The position numbers and the translations under genes are program-made. The notes under the pieces were generated by a model. The model was given only the letters and a program-made list of their open reading frames with translations, did no database searches and was not told where the DNA came from. Shown one piece after another: positions 10,861-21,065 of a stretch of 64,000 nucleotides of DNA. How positions within the stretch are numbered: position 1 is the stretch's first letter; each line of letters starts with the position of its first letter. This DNA comes from Flavobacteriales bacterium (GTDB taxonomy: Bacteria; Bacteroidota; Bacteroidia; Flavobacteriales_D; Crocinitomicaceae), in assembly GCA_947500875.1 (NCBI GenBank), contig CANMUN010000003.1, forward strand, positions 23,228-87,227. Direction: 5' to 3'.

Positions 10861-11220
10861 TTATTTTTTGGTGCCCTTGTAGGCTAATTGCAATTGATAT
10901 AAGGATTTGACGGACAGTAATTCACCTTGGGTTTCGGTCCTAAAATACTGCGTGTAAGGCATGATTTGTATGTTCAAATCCGTAAAATGGGTGGTCTTTT
11001 TTACCAATGGGTAATCATCCATGTTTTTATTTCCGTTGTTGAACACCACAGATATCGCGTTGTCGTATGCAAAAACAAGTAAATCTAAATTACCGTATTG
11101 CTCTTTAAACGACTTCAATTCTGTTTTAGAATAAACTCGGTTTAGGGCGCGAAGGCTTTTTTGACCCCACAAAGGGGACGCGATAAATAAAACTAGGGAA
11201 AATAAAAAGGCGGTTTTCAT
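10861..11220 (-). CDS. Hypothetical secreted protein, 119 aa
   Basis: ORF with signal peptide MKTAFLFSLVLFIASPLWGQ, 9 nt upstream of the type B CTD gene. Confidence 0.65.
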   Translation of the reverse strand: MKTAFLFSLVLFIASPLWGQKSLRALNRVYSKTELKSFKEQYGNLDLLVFAYDNAISVVFNNGNKNMDDYPLVKKTTHFTDLNIQIMPYTQYFRTETQGELLSVKSLYQLQLAYKGTKK

Positions 11221-11341
11221 AATTTCAAGGATGATTTAGTTGCGCTTTGACAAGGACTTGTTTTCCAACGTATTGGTTGCAAGGCCCTCATTTTTTTTCA
11301 AATTTAACACAATTAAAGTTTAGCTTTGTAAAAAGATTTTC

Positions 11342-12178
11342 ATGGAGCATTTAGTTCAATTAGCGTCCCAAGTTCGAAGGGATATTGTTCGAATGGTACA
11401 CGCGGTTAGTTCGGGCCATCCAGGAGGCTCGTTGGGGTGTGCTGATTTTTTTGTGTTCATGTATTTTGAACGCATGATTTGTAATCCAAGTGACTTCTCA
11501 ATGGATGGGGCGGATGAAGACGTTTTTTATTTGTCCAATGGCCATATTTCACCGGTTTGGTACAGCGTTCTTGCGCGAAAAGGTTTTTTTGAGGTTGCAG
11601 AGTTGGCTACTTTCCGAAAAATTTCAAGCCGACTTCAGGGGCACCCTTCCGTTGACAAAAAGCTTCCTGGTATTCGAGTAGCTTCGGGCTCGTTGGGACA
11701 AGGACTTTCGGTGGCTATTGGTACAGCCTTAGCCAAAAAGATGAATCAAGATCCTCGTTGGGTTTATTGCTTAATGGGAGATGGGGAAATACAAGAAGGC
11801 CAAGTGTGGGAGGCCGCCATGTATGCTGGAAATAAGGGAGTGGATAATTTGGTAGGAATCATCGATGCTAATAACCGTCAAATCGACGGAGATGTAAGCC
11901 AAGTAATGGGCGTTATGCCACTGGAAGAAAAATGGAAAGCCTTCGGGTGGGAAGTATTTTCCATGGATGGGCACGATTTTAGCAGCATGCGTTCGATTAT
12001 GCAGCAAATAGACCAGCACCAGGGTAATGGTAAACCTAAAATGATTGTCATGCGCACAGAAATGGGTCAGGGGGTAGATTTTATGATGGGAACGCACAAA
12101 TGGCACGGTTCGGCACCTAATGATGAACAATTAAGCCGTGCGTTGAGCCAGTTAAAAGAAACCCAAGGAGATTATTAA
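11342..12178 (+). CDS. Transketolase, N-terminal (TPP-binding) subunit
   Basis: SSGHPGGSLGCADFF, GSLGQGLSVAIGTALA, MGDGEIQEGQVWEAAMYAGNKGVDNLVGIIDANN. Confidence 0.95.
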   Translation: MEHLVQLASQVRRDIVRMVHAVSSGHPGGSLGCADFFVFMYFERMICNPSDFSMDGADEDVFYLSNGHISPVWYSVLARKGFFEVAELATFRKISSRLQGHPSVDKKLPGIRVASGSLGQGLSVAIGTALAKKMNQDPRWVYCLMGDGEIQEGQVWEAAMYAGNKGVDNLVGIIDANNRQIDGDVSQVMGVMPLEEKWKAFGWEVFSMDGHDFSSMRSIMQQIDQHQGNGKPKMIVMRTEMGQGVDFMMGTHKWHGSAPNDEQLSRALSQLKETQGDY

Positions 12179-12182
12179 TTCG

Positions 12183-13541
12183 ATGAGAACGATCCTTTTT
12201 TTATTCCTTTATTTAACTTTTGGACATAATGGTCTGAGCCAAGTAAATGTTAAATCTCGGATTCTTTTTATTCTTGATGCTTCCAATAGCATGAATTCCG
12301 AATGGGGTAAACAAACTAGAATTCAGGCAGCTAAAGAAATTTTAGTTCAAGAATTAGAGGCCTTGAGAGGAGTTCAAAATACAGAAATTGCCTTGCGAGT
12401 TTATGGCCATCAAACCCCTTTCAACAATTTGGCACAAGATTGCAATGACACCAAGTTGGAGGTTCCTTTCGGGGAAAACACCTTGGATGCCATTCAAGCA
12501 CGCATTAAAAACTTAGAGGCCAAAGGAGCAACTCCGATTGCAAGAACCTTAGAAGCATCCGCAGGTGATTTTCCAGATACACTGGCCAAAAATTACATTA
12601 TTCTCATTACGGATGGTTTGGAATCGTGCGATAACGATCCTTGTGTTATTGCTAAAAAATTGAAAGAAAAAGGGGTAAAAGTAACCCCTTTTGTCATAGG
12701 ATTGGGAATGGACATGTCATACCTGGCAAACTTCAATTGCATTGGTACCTATTCCGATGCGGAAGATAAAGATTCTTTTAGGAAAGTATTTAACACGATT
12801 TTAAATTCAGTTTTGCTTAAAACAACGGTTCAAATCAACCTGAACGATCTCAATGCCAAACCAACTGAAACCAACGTGACCATGTTCTTGTACGAGTCGG
12901 GAACAAATCAATTAAAATACACCTTGGTTCATACACTCAACCGCCTAGGTAACCCGGACACCTTGTATTTGGATCCAAGTTTAACTTACGATTTGGTGGT
13001 TAATACCCTTCCAGTAACGGTCAAAAAAAACATTCAACTGAAAAAGCACACCCACAACACCATAGAAGTACCGGCTCCACAAGGGTTTGTTAAAATCACC
13101 TCCCCTAAAAGCAGTTTTAGCCCTCAATTCAACGTTCGGGTATCGGATAAAAGCGGAAAAACCCTGAATCACCAAATCTACGACCAAACGTGCAAATATC
13201 TCGTCGGCAAATACGATGTTGAAATTTTCACCATACCAAGAATTTACCGCAGCATTGAGGTAAGTCAGTCCGCAATTTATTCGGTGGACATAGAGGCACC
13301 AGGTCAATTGGAATATTCTTTTGCAAAACCCATGGTGGCTCAGTTATTCCAGCAAAATAAAGAAGGTTTTTGGACTTGCCTCTATACTTTTTCAGATGTT
13401 TTAACCAAGGACAAACTTTTGGTTCAACCAGGAACGTATAAAATGGTTTACCGCCTCAAAGACATGAAATCAAGCGGCTATTCGAATGAAAAGACGCTTA
13501 CCATCTACGCTAACAAAACAACGACAATTACCTTAAATTAA
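12183..13541 (+). CDS. Secreted von Willebrand factor type A domain protein
   Basis: Signal peptide; FILDASNSM (MIDAS DxSxS), [23 protein letters not shown]. Confidence 0.88.
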   Translation: MRTILFLFLYLTFGHNGLSQVNVKSRILFILDASNSMNSEWGKQTRIQAAKEILVQELEALRGVQNTEIALRVYGHQTPFNNLAQDCNDTKLEVPFGENTLDAIQARIKNLEAKGATPIARTLEASAGDFPDTLAKNYIILITDGLESCDNDPCVIAKKLKEKGVKVTPFVIGLGMDMSYLANFNCIGTYSDAEDKDSFRKVFNTILNSVLLKTTVQINLNDLNAKPTETNVTMFLYESGTNQLKYTLVHTLNRLGNPDTLYLDPSLTYDLVVNTLPVTVKKNIQLKKHTHNTIEVPAPQGFVKITSPKSSFSPQFNVRVSDKSGKTLNHQIYDQTCKYLVGKYDVEIFTIPRIYRSIEVSQSAIYSVDIEAPGQLEYSFAKPMVAQLFQQNKEGFWTCLYTFSDVLTKDKLLVQPGTYKMVYRLKDMKSSGYSNEKTLTIYANKTTTITLN

Positions 13542-13549
13542 CGATTATT

Positions 13550-14548
13550 ATGGAACTTGTAAATTTTGGAAACAAAGACACCCGGTCTGGTTTTGGTGAG
13601 GGACTGAGAAGGCTTGGAGCAATTAATCCTCAAGTTGTTGCATTGTGCGCAGATTTAACCGGGTCACTCAAAATGGATGCCTTTGAAAAAGCCCATCCAG
13701 AAAGGTTTTTTCAGATAGGAATTGCAGAGGCCAACATGATTGGAATTGCTGCTGGGATGACCGTTGGAGGTAAGATTCCTGTTACGGGTACTTTTGCCAA
13801 TTTTTCAACCTCAAGGGTTTATGATCAAATACGTCAAAGCATCGCCTATTCTCAAAAGAACGTTAAAATTTGTGCCTCTCATGCCGGATTAACCTTGGGA
13901 GAAGACGGTGCAACTCATCAGGTTTTGGAGGATATTGGTATGATGAGGATGCTTCCTAATATGACCGTAGTAGTTCCAGCGGATTACCAACAAACCCTGC
14001 AAGCTACTTTGGCGATAGCGGATTGGCAGGGTCCAGTATATCTAAGATTTGGACGTCCATCGGTTCCAATTTTCACGCAAGAAGATGCTTCATTTACTAT
14101 TGGAAAAGCCGATGTTTTGAAGGAAGGTACCGATGTTACCATCATTGCATGCGGCCATATGGTCTGGAAATCCTTGGAAGCAGCACAAATGCTCAACCGC
14201 CTTGGAATTCAAGCGGAGGTAATCAACATGCACACCATTAAACCCTTAGATGCCGAATCAATTCTTAAATCTGTGATGAAAACAAAGTGCGTTGTAACCG
14301 CTGAGGAACACATGCGTAACGGTGGACTGGGGGACGCTGTTGCACAAGTTTTATCCACTCAATTTCCGGTTCCACATGCTTATGTAGCCGTTAATGATAT
14401 GTTTGGAGAGAGTGGAACCCCTGACGAGTTGATGAAAAAGTATGGATTGGAAAAAGAGAACATTGTTCAGTCGGTTCAGTCCGTTCTTCAGCGCAAAAAA
14501 AGGGGGCTTGAGTGCCGCAAATTTTGTTCTTGTTTTGAATGTGGTTAA
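13550..14548 (+). CDS. Transketolase, C-terminal (pyrimidine-binding plus C-terminal domain) subunit
   Basis: [75 protein letters not shown]. Confidence 0.95.
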   Translation: MELVNFGNKDTRSGFGEGLRRLGAINPQVVALCADLTGSLKMDAFEKAHPERFFQIGIAEANMIGIAAGMTVGGKIPVTGTFANFSTSRVYDQIRQSIAYSQKNVKICASHAGLTLGEDGATHQVLEDIGMMRMLPNMTVVVPADYQQTLQATLAIADWQGPVYLRFGRPSVPIFTQEDASFTIGKADVLKEGTDVTIIACGHMVWKSLEAAQMLNRLGIQAEVINMHTIKPLDAESILKSVMKTKCVVTAEEHMRNGGLGDAVAQVLSTQFPVPHAYVAVNDMFGESGTPDELMKKYGLEKENIVQSVQSVLQRKKRGLECRKFCSCFECG

Positions 14549-14579
14549 TTTCGCGCTTCTTAATAAGTTCAGCGGGTAA

Positions 14580-15974
14580 ATGGTATTTTCAAGTTTAACG
14601 TTTCTTTATTTCTTTTTACCCCTTAGCCTGTTGTTTCATTACAGCTCTAGAAACGACCTTTACCGTAACATTTTTCTAACGATTTTCTCATTGGTTTTTT
14701 ACGCTTGGGCAGAACCCATGTGGATATTTCTGATGGTTTTTACGGCATTGGCTAATTACGGCGCAGGAATTTACATCGAAAGGCATGCAGCAACAAAGAA
14801 GGCGAAAGCGGGCATGGTCGCTGCTGTTGTGCTCAACCTGACGTTATTGGTTTCATTCAAGTACGGGGGGTTTATTTATGACAACATCAATTATTGGCTA
14901 CCCCTTCCTTTTTCTCGCCCTTCCAATACCCTTCCCGTAGGGATTTCATTTTATACCTTCATGGTAATATCCTATGTTGTAGATATTTACCGGGGAGAAA
15001 TAAAGGCACAACGTAATCCCCTCAACTTTTTAATGTTTATAAGCCTGTTCCAACACCTTGTTGCCGGTCCGATAGTTCGTTACAGTCAAATTGAAACTCA
15101 AATTCAAAAACGAACGGTCGATTGGGCAAAAATCAGTGACGGAGTCACTCGTTTTTGCATAGGTCTTTTCAAAAAAGTAGCCATCGCAAATGTCGCAGGG
15201 GTGCTGGTGGACAAGTATTTCAACACCCAATTATATGAGATTTCATCCTATGAGGCATGGTTCGGCTTGGTCATGTTTTCCATTCAATTGTACTTTGATT
15301 TTTCGGGTTATTCGGACATGGCCATTGGATTAGCCAAACTTTTTGGATTCGATTTTCACGAGAACTTTAGGCATCCTTATGCCGCGGTATCGGTGGCCGA
15401 TTTTTACCGCCGATGGCATATATCTCTTGGTAAGTTTTTCCGAGACTATGTGTATATTCCTCTCGGGGGCAATCGAAAATACCACGATAGAAATATTTTC
15501 GTGGTTTGGTTTCTCACAGGATTTTGGCATGGGGCAAATTGGAACTTTGCACTTTGGGGAACCTATTTCGGTATATTAATGGTTCTTGAGAAACATCTTA
15601 AAGGTGTTTTAGACCGCGTACCACGGTTTTTTAAACACAGTTACACGCTCTTATTAATCGTTTTTAGCCGGGCACTTTTTTATTTTACCGACTTCAACCA
15701 GTTGGGGTATTTTCTCAGGAATTTATTTTATTCAAAAAATGCGGTTTCCTCGGGGATTTTAAGCGACTTAACGGCCCATTCTTTCTGGTTCTTGTTAGTG
15801 TTGTTGTTATGCATTCCGTGGGATGAAATTTACGGCCAAAACCATGCGATAAGGCTTAAAACAGAACGGGTTTATTCATATGCCCGCCCTGCGGTTAATG
15901 CCCTGTTATTGTTGCTAGCAACCATGCTTTTGGTAAATGCTACGTTTAACCCCTTTCTTTACACTCGATTTTAA
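14580..15974 (+). CDS. MBOAT family O-acyltransferase (AlgI-like)
   Basis: LPVGISFYTFMVISYVVDIYRGEI, FRDYVYIPLGGNR, VVWFLTGFWHGANWNFALWG; multi-TM. Confidence 0.94.
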   Translation: MVFSSLTFLYFFLPLSLLFHYSSRNDLYRNIFLTIFSLVFYAWAEPMWIFLMVFTALANYGAGIYIERHAATKKAKAGMVAAVVLNLTLLVSFKYGGFIYDNINYWLPLPFSRPSNTLPVGISFYTFMVISYVVDIYRGEIKAQRNPLNFLMFISLFQHLVAGPIVRYSQIETQIQKRTVDWAKISDGVTRFCIGLFKKVAIANVAGVLVDKYFNTQLYEISSYEAWFGLVMFSIQLYFDFSGYSDMAIGLAKLFGFDFHENFRHPYAAVSVADFYRRWHISLGKFFRDYVYIPLGGNRKYHDRNIFVVWFLTGFWHGANWNFALWGTYFGILMVLEKHLKGVLDRVPRFFKHSYTLLLIVFSRALFYFTDFNQLGYFLRNLFYSKNAVSSGILSDLTAHSFWFLLVLLLCIPWDEIYGQNHAIRLKTERVYSYARPAVNALLLLLATMLLVNATFNPFLYTRF

Positions 15975-17317
15975 TGGATAAGAAAGTCAACGTTTTGGTG
16001 TTTTTTAGCTTGGTGCTTGGGTTCCCCCTACTGCTTTTGTTGTTACCCAAAGAAAAAGAGTCGAAAGACGAGAAACGAAAGCTCGCTGATTTTCCGATGT
16101 TTACTTCGGAAAGTTACCTTAAAGGTACTTGGACGAAGCTCATTGATGATTACATTGATGATCATTTTCCCTATCGGGAGCGGTTTATTCAAACAACGCC
16201 GTTCTTTCATGCGGCTAAGGGTTTTCAGTTAAAAAATGCGGAGCGGGTAGTCGTGGTTCCTAAGAAGAAAGATCCCTCCCCCGAGAAAAAAGAAGAAAAG
16301 CGGGATACCCTTGCTTTTTTGGACGAGTTTGAAGAGAATTTTTCCGGATCCATGTTGATTATTGACGGATGCGTTTATCCACTGGGTGGAGGAAGCCCGA
16401 AAATGTCAAAGCATTTCGCAAAAATGGTCAGCGAATATGCTGCAAACTTTCCTAATGTTCGGGTTTTCTCGGCCGTTGCTCCCTTGTCTTCAGCATTCAT
16501 TCCCGCAGCGAAATACAAGCACTTTAATGCTCAGAATAAGAAAACGCTTTGGGCGATTAAGGAGAACTTGTCAAATGGCGCTATTTTCTCAGATATTTTT
16601 GAGGAACTCAACAACCACGCAGCAACCAAACTGTATTTCGGTACAGACCACCATTGGAAACCGTTGGGGGCTTACTATGCATATGTAGCCTTTTGTAAGT
16701 CCGCAGGATTGGTGCCCGTCCCTCTTGAACAAATGACGAAAAAGGTCAAGTATAATTTTTTGGGAACCATGTACCAGTATACCCGAGACCCTTCGGTTTT
16801 GGCTCATCCAGACACCATGGAGTATTGGGAGCCAAAGGTTGAAACGGAGGCCTATAACTTAGGTGCTTATGGAACAAGTAAAGGATCAAAAGCTAAGGTG
16901 TTTTACAATACCAGCAGCGGGGGAAATACGTACTCCACGTTTTTAGGCGGAGATCTTCCGTTGATGAGGATAAAAACTCCCATTAAAAATGGCAAAAAAG
17001 TTGCGGTCATAAAGAACTCTATGGGTAATGCATTTGCGGTGTATTTGATCAGCCATTATGAAGAAATATGGGTGGTTGATTTGCGGTACTCAAAGCAAAA
17101 CCTGAGCCGAATCATTCAAGAGAATAGCATCAATGATTTGGTTTTCGCCGTTGGAATGTATGCTGCAATGAGCCACGGAACCATCGGTATGATGCGAAGG
17201 TTAGCGACCCAAAGCGGAAACTATGTGGCTCCAATACGCCAAGAAAACCCAGAGGACCCTATATCACCCATCTTAGCCCCGGATAATCAGGGATCAGATA
17301 CATTGAGTCCACGATGA
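15974..17317 (+). CDS. DHHW family protein / AlgX-AlgJ-like SGNH protein
   Basis: [19 protein letters not shown] and [14 protein letters not shown] motifs; N-terminal membrane segment; TAATG overlap with the MBOAT gene. Confidence 0.85.
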   Translation: MDKKVNVLVFFSLVLGFPLLLLLLPKEKESKDEKRKLADFPMFTSESYLKGTWTKLIDDYIDDHFPYRERFIQTTPFFHAAKGFQLKNAERVVVVPKKKDPSPEKKEEKRDTLAFLDEFEENFSGSMLIIDGCVYPLGGGSPKMSKHFAKMVSEYAANFPNVRVFSAVAPLSSAFIPAAKYKHFNAQNKKTLWAIKENLSNGAIFSDIFEELNNHAATKLYFGTDHHWKPLGAYYAYVAFCKSAGLVPVPLEQMTKKVKYNFLGTMYQYTRDPSVLAHPDTMEYWEPKVETEAYNLGAYGTSKGSKAKVFYNTSSGGNTYSTFLGGDLPLMRIKTPIKNGKKVAVIKNSMGNAFAVYLISHYEEIWVVDLRYSKQNLSRIIQENSINDLVFAVGMYAAMSHGTIGMMRRLATQSGNYVAPIRQENPEDPISPILAPDNQGSDTLSPR

Positions 17318-18732
17318 TGAGGTTGTTTTTTTTAGGTTGTTTGGTGCCTTTTTTGGGGCTTTCCCAGGCCCTTCCTGAGGGATTGAAAATTGATACAAGT
17401 TATGCCTTAATTCAAGGATACGATAGCGTTACGCTCCATCGGTTGAAGGACCAATTTAGCCGAGTAAATCAAGATAAGTTGGTTTTTATCCATTACGGAG
17501 GAAGTCATATCCAAGCCGAGAATCCAACCTCGGTGGCACGGAAGAAATTTCAAGAGCGATTCGGAAATGGGGGATATGGATTAATGTTCAATTACAAGGC
17601 GGCAAATTCATATTCTTCCGTGAATTATGCAACGTCATGCACTGGAAATTGGGAGTACAATAAAAGCTATCAAGGAAGAAAGGTAAACCTTCCGTTAGGA
17701 ATTTGTGGGATGGTTGCAGAAACCACAGATACCCTTGCTTCCTTGTCGTTCGCAATGAAACATGGGATAGCAGCGAATAATTCAAAAATCTTAGTGTTAT
17801 TTGAAAACGATAGCACATCCTTTGAGGTAAAAATGACCGTTAATGGAACGGTTTTATCGGTGCCCCTTGAGGTGCTCCCTCAAGGAATTTCTTACCCTTG
17901 GAACGATTCGATCCGAACGGTAGATATTCAAGTGCAAGCGAGAAAAGGAGGAAAACGTTTTAGGTTTTATGGTATTTGTTCGGAATCTTTGGCGAGTGGT
18001 GGGGTGGTGTATCATTCTACGGGAGTTGGTGCAGCTGCATTTAGATCAATCCTATTATTGGATAAACTGCCCGAACAAGCGCCCCTTGTGAAGCCTGATA
18101 TTGTGCTATTGGATTTTGGAACAAACGATATACTCTTTCACAACCGAATAGAATCTTCGTTGGAAACAGAAGTTGAAAAAGCCATTACCCTCTGGAGAGG
18201 GATGTTTCCGGAGGTTTTAATCGTTTTAACCAGCACCCAAGATTTGTTTTACAAGAAACACACCATTACGGCAGGCATTGAATTTAGAAACTTGATGGAT
18301 AGCCTTGCCCGTACGAACCAATGCCTGTTTTGGAATTGGTTTGATTTGTCGGGCGGCCTTAACACAATTCGTGATTGGGCCAAACTCGGCTATGCAAAAA
18401 CCGACCATGTTCATTTAACCAAGGACGGTTATCGCGTCAAAGGCTCCTACTTGTACGAATCCTTCATGAACACCTTGAACATCCTTAACTCGTCATCCAA
18501 TGTAGGGGAAGTGACCGTACCCTTGAAAAATTATTCATCGCCCGTAATTCCTTTGGAAAGTTCGCCGGGGAAACCTACTGCTCCAAGTGCCTCTCGGAAA
18601 TATACTGTAAAATCAGGTGACACCTTATCGGGCATTGCCGGTAAGTACCATACCACGGTATCAAAACTTAAGTCGTTTAATGGATTGAAAAGCGATGTAA
18701 TCCGTGTTGGGCAAGTATTGAGAATCCCGTGA
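17314..18732 (+). CDS. Secreted SGNH/GDSL-type hydrolase with C-terminal LysM domain
   Basis: HYGGSHIQA block [11 protein letters not shown] block [13 protein letters not shown] block [44 protein letters not shown] LysM; ATGA overlap with previous gene. Confidence 0.9.
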   Translation: MMRLFFLGCLVPFLGLSQALPEGLKIDTSYALIQGYDSVTLHRLKDQFSRVNQDKLVFIHYGGSHIQAENPTSVARKKFQERFGNGGYGLMFNYKAANSYSSVNYATSCTGNWEYNKSYQGRKVNLPLGICGMVAETTDTLASLSFAMKHGIAANNSKILVLFENDSTSFEVKMTVNGTVLSVPLEVLPQGISYPWNDSIRTVDIQVQARKGGKRFRFYGICSESLASGGVVYHSTGVGAAAFRSILLLDKLPEQAPLVKPDIVLLDFGTNDILFHNRIESSLETEVEKAITLWRGMFPEVLIVLTSTQDLFYKKHTITAGIEFRNLMDSLARTNQCLFWNWFDLSGGLNTIRDWAKLGYAKTDHVHLTKDGYRVKGSYLYESFMNTLNILNSSSNVGEVTVPLKNYSSPVIPLESSPGKPTAPSASRKYTVKSGDTLSGIAGKYHTTVSKLKSFNGLKSDVIRVGQVLRIP

Positions 18733-18733
18733 A

Positions 18734-19000
18734 TTAAGCAACTAAAAAATAGAGAATTAACATCAGGTCGGTGCTTATAGCCCAGATTCCTGCAGCATAA
18801 ATCCATCGCATTGGGGCAACCGCCAATAAAAGGCAAAGGGTAATCATGGTTGGAATTACCACGACAATTAAGGTTGCCGTGCTTTGTACCGCTCCTAAGC
18901 CCATGGCTAAGCCACCGAGGCAACCGACAACCAGTATCATCATGGCAACCACTCCGATCCGATTGAATTCTAAGTTTTGTTCATTTAAGATTGTTTTCAT
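18734..19000 (-). CDS. Small hypothetical membrane protein, 88 aa
   Basis: ORF with about three hydrophobic segments; stop codon 1 nt from the convergent SGNH gene stop. Confidence 0.55.
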   Translation of the reverse strand: MKTILNEQNLEFNRIGVVAMMILVVGCLGGLAMGLGAVQSTATLIVVVIPTMITLCLLLAVAPMRWIYAAGIWAISTDLMLILYFLVA

Positions 19001-19052
19001 GTTTTTTTTTCCAAAGGTGCTTAGATGAGCACTGAAAAAAATGAGATATCGT

Positions 19053-19098
19053 CAGGTAATTCACTGATTTTGCTCAGTTATTTTCACCTGGCTTTTTT
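19053..19098 (+). terminator. Putative Rho-independent terminator (imperfect hairpin plus T-run)
   Basis: CAGGT-n5-ACTGA-TTTTGC-TCAGT-n7-ACCTG followed by GGCTTTTTT. Confidence 0.45.
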
Positions 19099-19114
19099 AT
19101 TTTAAGGAAATAAC

Positions 19115-19146
19115 TTGACAAAGGGGGGGGTTCTGTTGTATCTTCG
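19115..19146 (+). promoter_or_regulatory. Predicted Bacteroidota promoter of queA with G8 tract in the spacer
   Basis: TTG at 19115-19117, 21-nt spacer, TATCTTCG at 19139-19146 (consensus TAnnTTTG); G8 at 19123-19130. Confidence 0.55.
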
Positions 19147-19163
19147 CCCCCCATTAGCACATT

Positions 19164-20222
19164 ATGAGTAAAATGAAACTATCGGAGTTCAACTTTGAAC
19201 TCCCTTCGGAATTAATCGCCGAATACCCTACTGAGAACCGCGATGAATGCCGATTGATGGTAATACATCGAAAAACCGGAAAAATCGAACACAAATTGTT
19301 CAAGGATGTTTTGTCTTATTTTGATGACGGAGACACCATGATTCTAAATAATACGCGTGTTTTTCCCGCTAGAATGTATGGCAATAAGGAAAAGACGGGA
19401 GCAAAAATAGAAGTGTTTTTACTCCGAGAATTAAACCGTGAGAGTTTTTTGTGGGACGTTTTAGTCGATCCTGCTCGAAAAATCCGCATCGGCAATAAAT
19501 TGTATTTCGGGGAAGACGATTCTTTGGTGGCTGAAGTAATTGACAACACAACCTCCAGGGGTAGGACCTTGAGGTTTTTGTTCGATGGAACCTATGAGGA
19601 ATTCCGAAAAATAATTTTCTCGTTGGGAGAAACACCTCTTCCCAAATATATCAAAAGAGAGGTTGAACCCATGGACGAAGAAATGTACCAAACGATTTTC
19701 GCGAAAGAAGAGGGGGCTGTTGCCGCTCCAACAGCGGGACTTCATTTTTCAAGAGAATTGTTAAAACGCCTTGAAATTAAAGGGGTTAATTTTGCCGAAA
19801 TTACCTTACACGTTGGATTAGGAACGTTTAGATCGGTCGAAGTCGAGGACTTAACCAAGCACAAAATGGATTCTGAACAAGTGATTATCCCAGAGAATGC
19901 TGCACGAATCGTTAATGAATCAAAATTAAGGAAGAAAAGGGTTTGTGCCGTTGGAACAACGTGCATGCGTGCCGTTGAAACTTCCGTGTCAACGGAGGGA
20001 CTCCTAAAACCGTTTGATGGTTGGACCAATAAGTTCATTTTCCCGCCCTATGATTTTTCCATTGCCGATTCGTTAATTACGAATTTTCACACCCCTTTGT
20101 CGACCTTGTTAATGCTGATTTCAGCTTTTTGTGGTCATGACTTAATGATGGAAGCTTATCATACCGCGATTCGTGAAAAATACCGTTTTTATTCGTACGG
20201 CGACGCCATGCTCATTCTTTAA
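19164..20222 (+). CDS. queA: tRNA preQ1(34) S-adenosylmethionine ribosyltransferase-isomerase
   Basis: [59 protein letters not shown]; start may be the internal Met at codon 3. Confidence 0.96.
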   Translation: MSKMKLSEFNFELPSELIAEYPTENRDECRLMVIHRKTGKIEHKLFKDVLSYFDDGDTMILNNTRVFPARMYGNKEKTGAKIEVFLLRELNRESFLWDVLVDPARKIRIGNKLYFGEDDSLVAEVIDNTTSRGRTLRFLFDGTYEEFRKIIFSLGETPLPKYIKREVEPMDEEMYQTIFAKEEGAVAAPTAGLHFSRELLKRLEIKGVNFAEITLHVGLGTFRSVEVEDLTKHKMDSEQVIIPENAARIVNESKLRKKRVCAVGTTCMRAVETSVSTEGLLKPFDGWTNKFIFPPYDFSIADSLITNFHTPLSTLLMLISAFCGHDLMMEAYHTAIREKYRFYSYGDAMLIL

Positions 20223-20223
20223 G

Positions 20224-21015
20224 CTATTTAATTTTACTCGAAAGCTCATTTTTTAGTCCTGAGTAGCCTACCAAGTGCATTTTAACGCTACCAACAGGGA
20301 TTTTCGCCTTGATTTGAATCGGAATCCTGTTTTTGTCTTTGGTTACCCAAAAACTAACGTCTTCTTCGTGTTTAAAATACCTGCCCGTTTGAACAACCGG
20401 AACGAATCTCATGCATTTAAACTTGCCTTTCCGAAGCTCAATCACCTCATCGCCCATGTACTTAATTTTTAATTCGAAAAGTTCATCGTCCATAAACGTT
20501 GGGATTACGTATACCTTCCCTTTTTTAATGTGGCTAAAATCCAAGGTTCGAGCAAAGTAAAAACAGGAAATCATGTCCTGTACCCCCATTGGCGCTTTGA
20601 ATGACTTTCCTTTTCCGTTGTCTACTTTTTCAGAGTGCTGACGAAAGGTGTAGTCTTGTTTGATTTTATATCCGCCTTCATCCACGCGGCGGTAAAAAAA
20701 CCAAGGCATAATGCTTTGTTGATCAATGTACGATTCGTATCGGTCATTTACCCTGTATACAGCGTTAAAAGCCCCTAGAGTCTTCCCGGTTCCTACTACA
20801 TGGTATAGCTTTCGACCCGCTCCTTTTACCTCGGTTTCCTTGGTTTCTAAAACGGCTTCTCCTGCATCGATAAAACCGTAGCTGATGCGATACCGCAGCC
20901 GCTCCCCAATTTGAAAGGCTTGGTTATCAACGGTCGGATATTTCGGTCCGCTGCTACTCGAAATTAAAAAGGAGGTAAGTACAACAATGGATAGACCTTT
21001 CACAATTTTTCCCAT
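20224..21015 (-). CDS. DUF3108 domain-containing secreted protein
   Basis: QIGERLRYRISYGFIDAGEAVLE, GVQDMISCFYFAR, FWVTKDKNRIPIQIKAKIPVGSVKMHL. Confidence 0.85.
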   Translation of the reverse strand: MGKIVKGLSIVVLTSFLISSSSGPKYPTVDNQAFQIGERLRYRISYGFIDAGEAVLETKETEVKGAGRKLYHVVGTGKTLGAFNAVYRVNDRYESYIDQQSIMPWFFYRRVDEGGYKIKQDYTFRQHSEKVDNGKGKSFKAPMGVQDMISCFYFARTLDFSHIKKGKVYVIPTFMDDELFELKIKYMGDEVIELRKGKFKCMRFVPVVQTGRYFKHEEDVSFWVTKDKNRIPIQIKAKIPVGSVKMHLVGYSGLKNELSSKIK

Positions 21016-21065
21016 GACAAGAAGTTTAATTACGGTCCAATAAACAAGGACTATGCCAAGTAAAT

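Noticed and set aside
12981-13307. Minus-strand 108-aa ORF inside the VWA gene
   Set aside because: No signature, and fully antisense to a protein with an intact MIDAS motif
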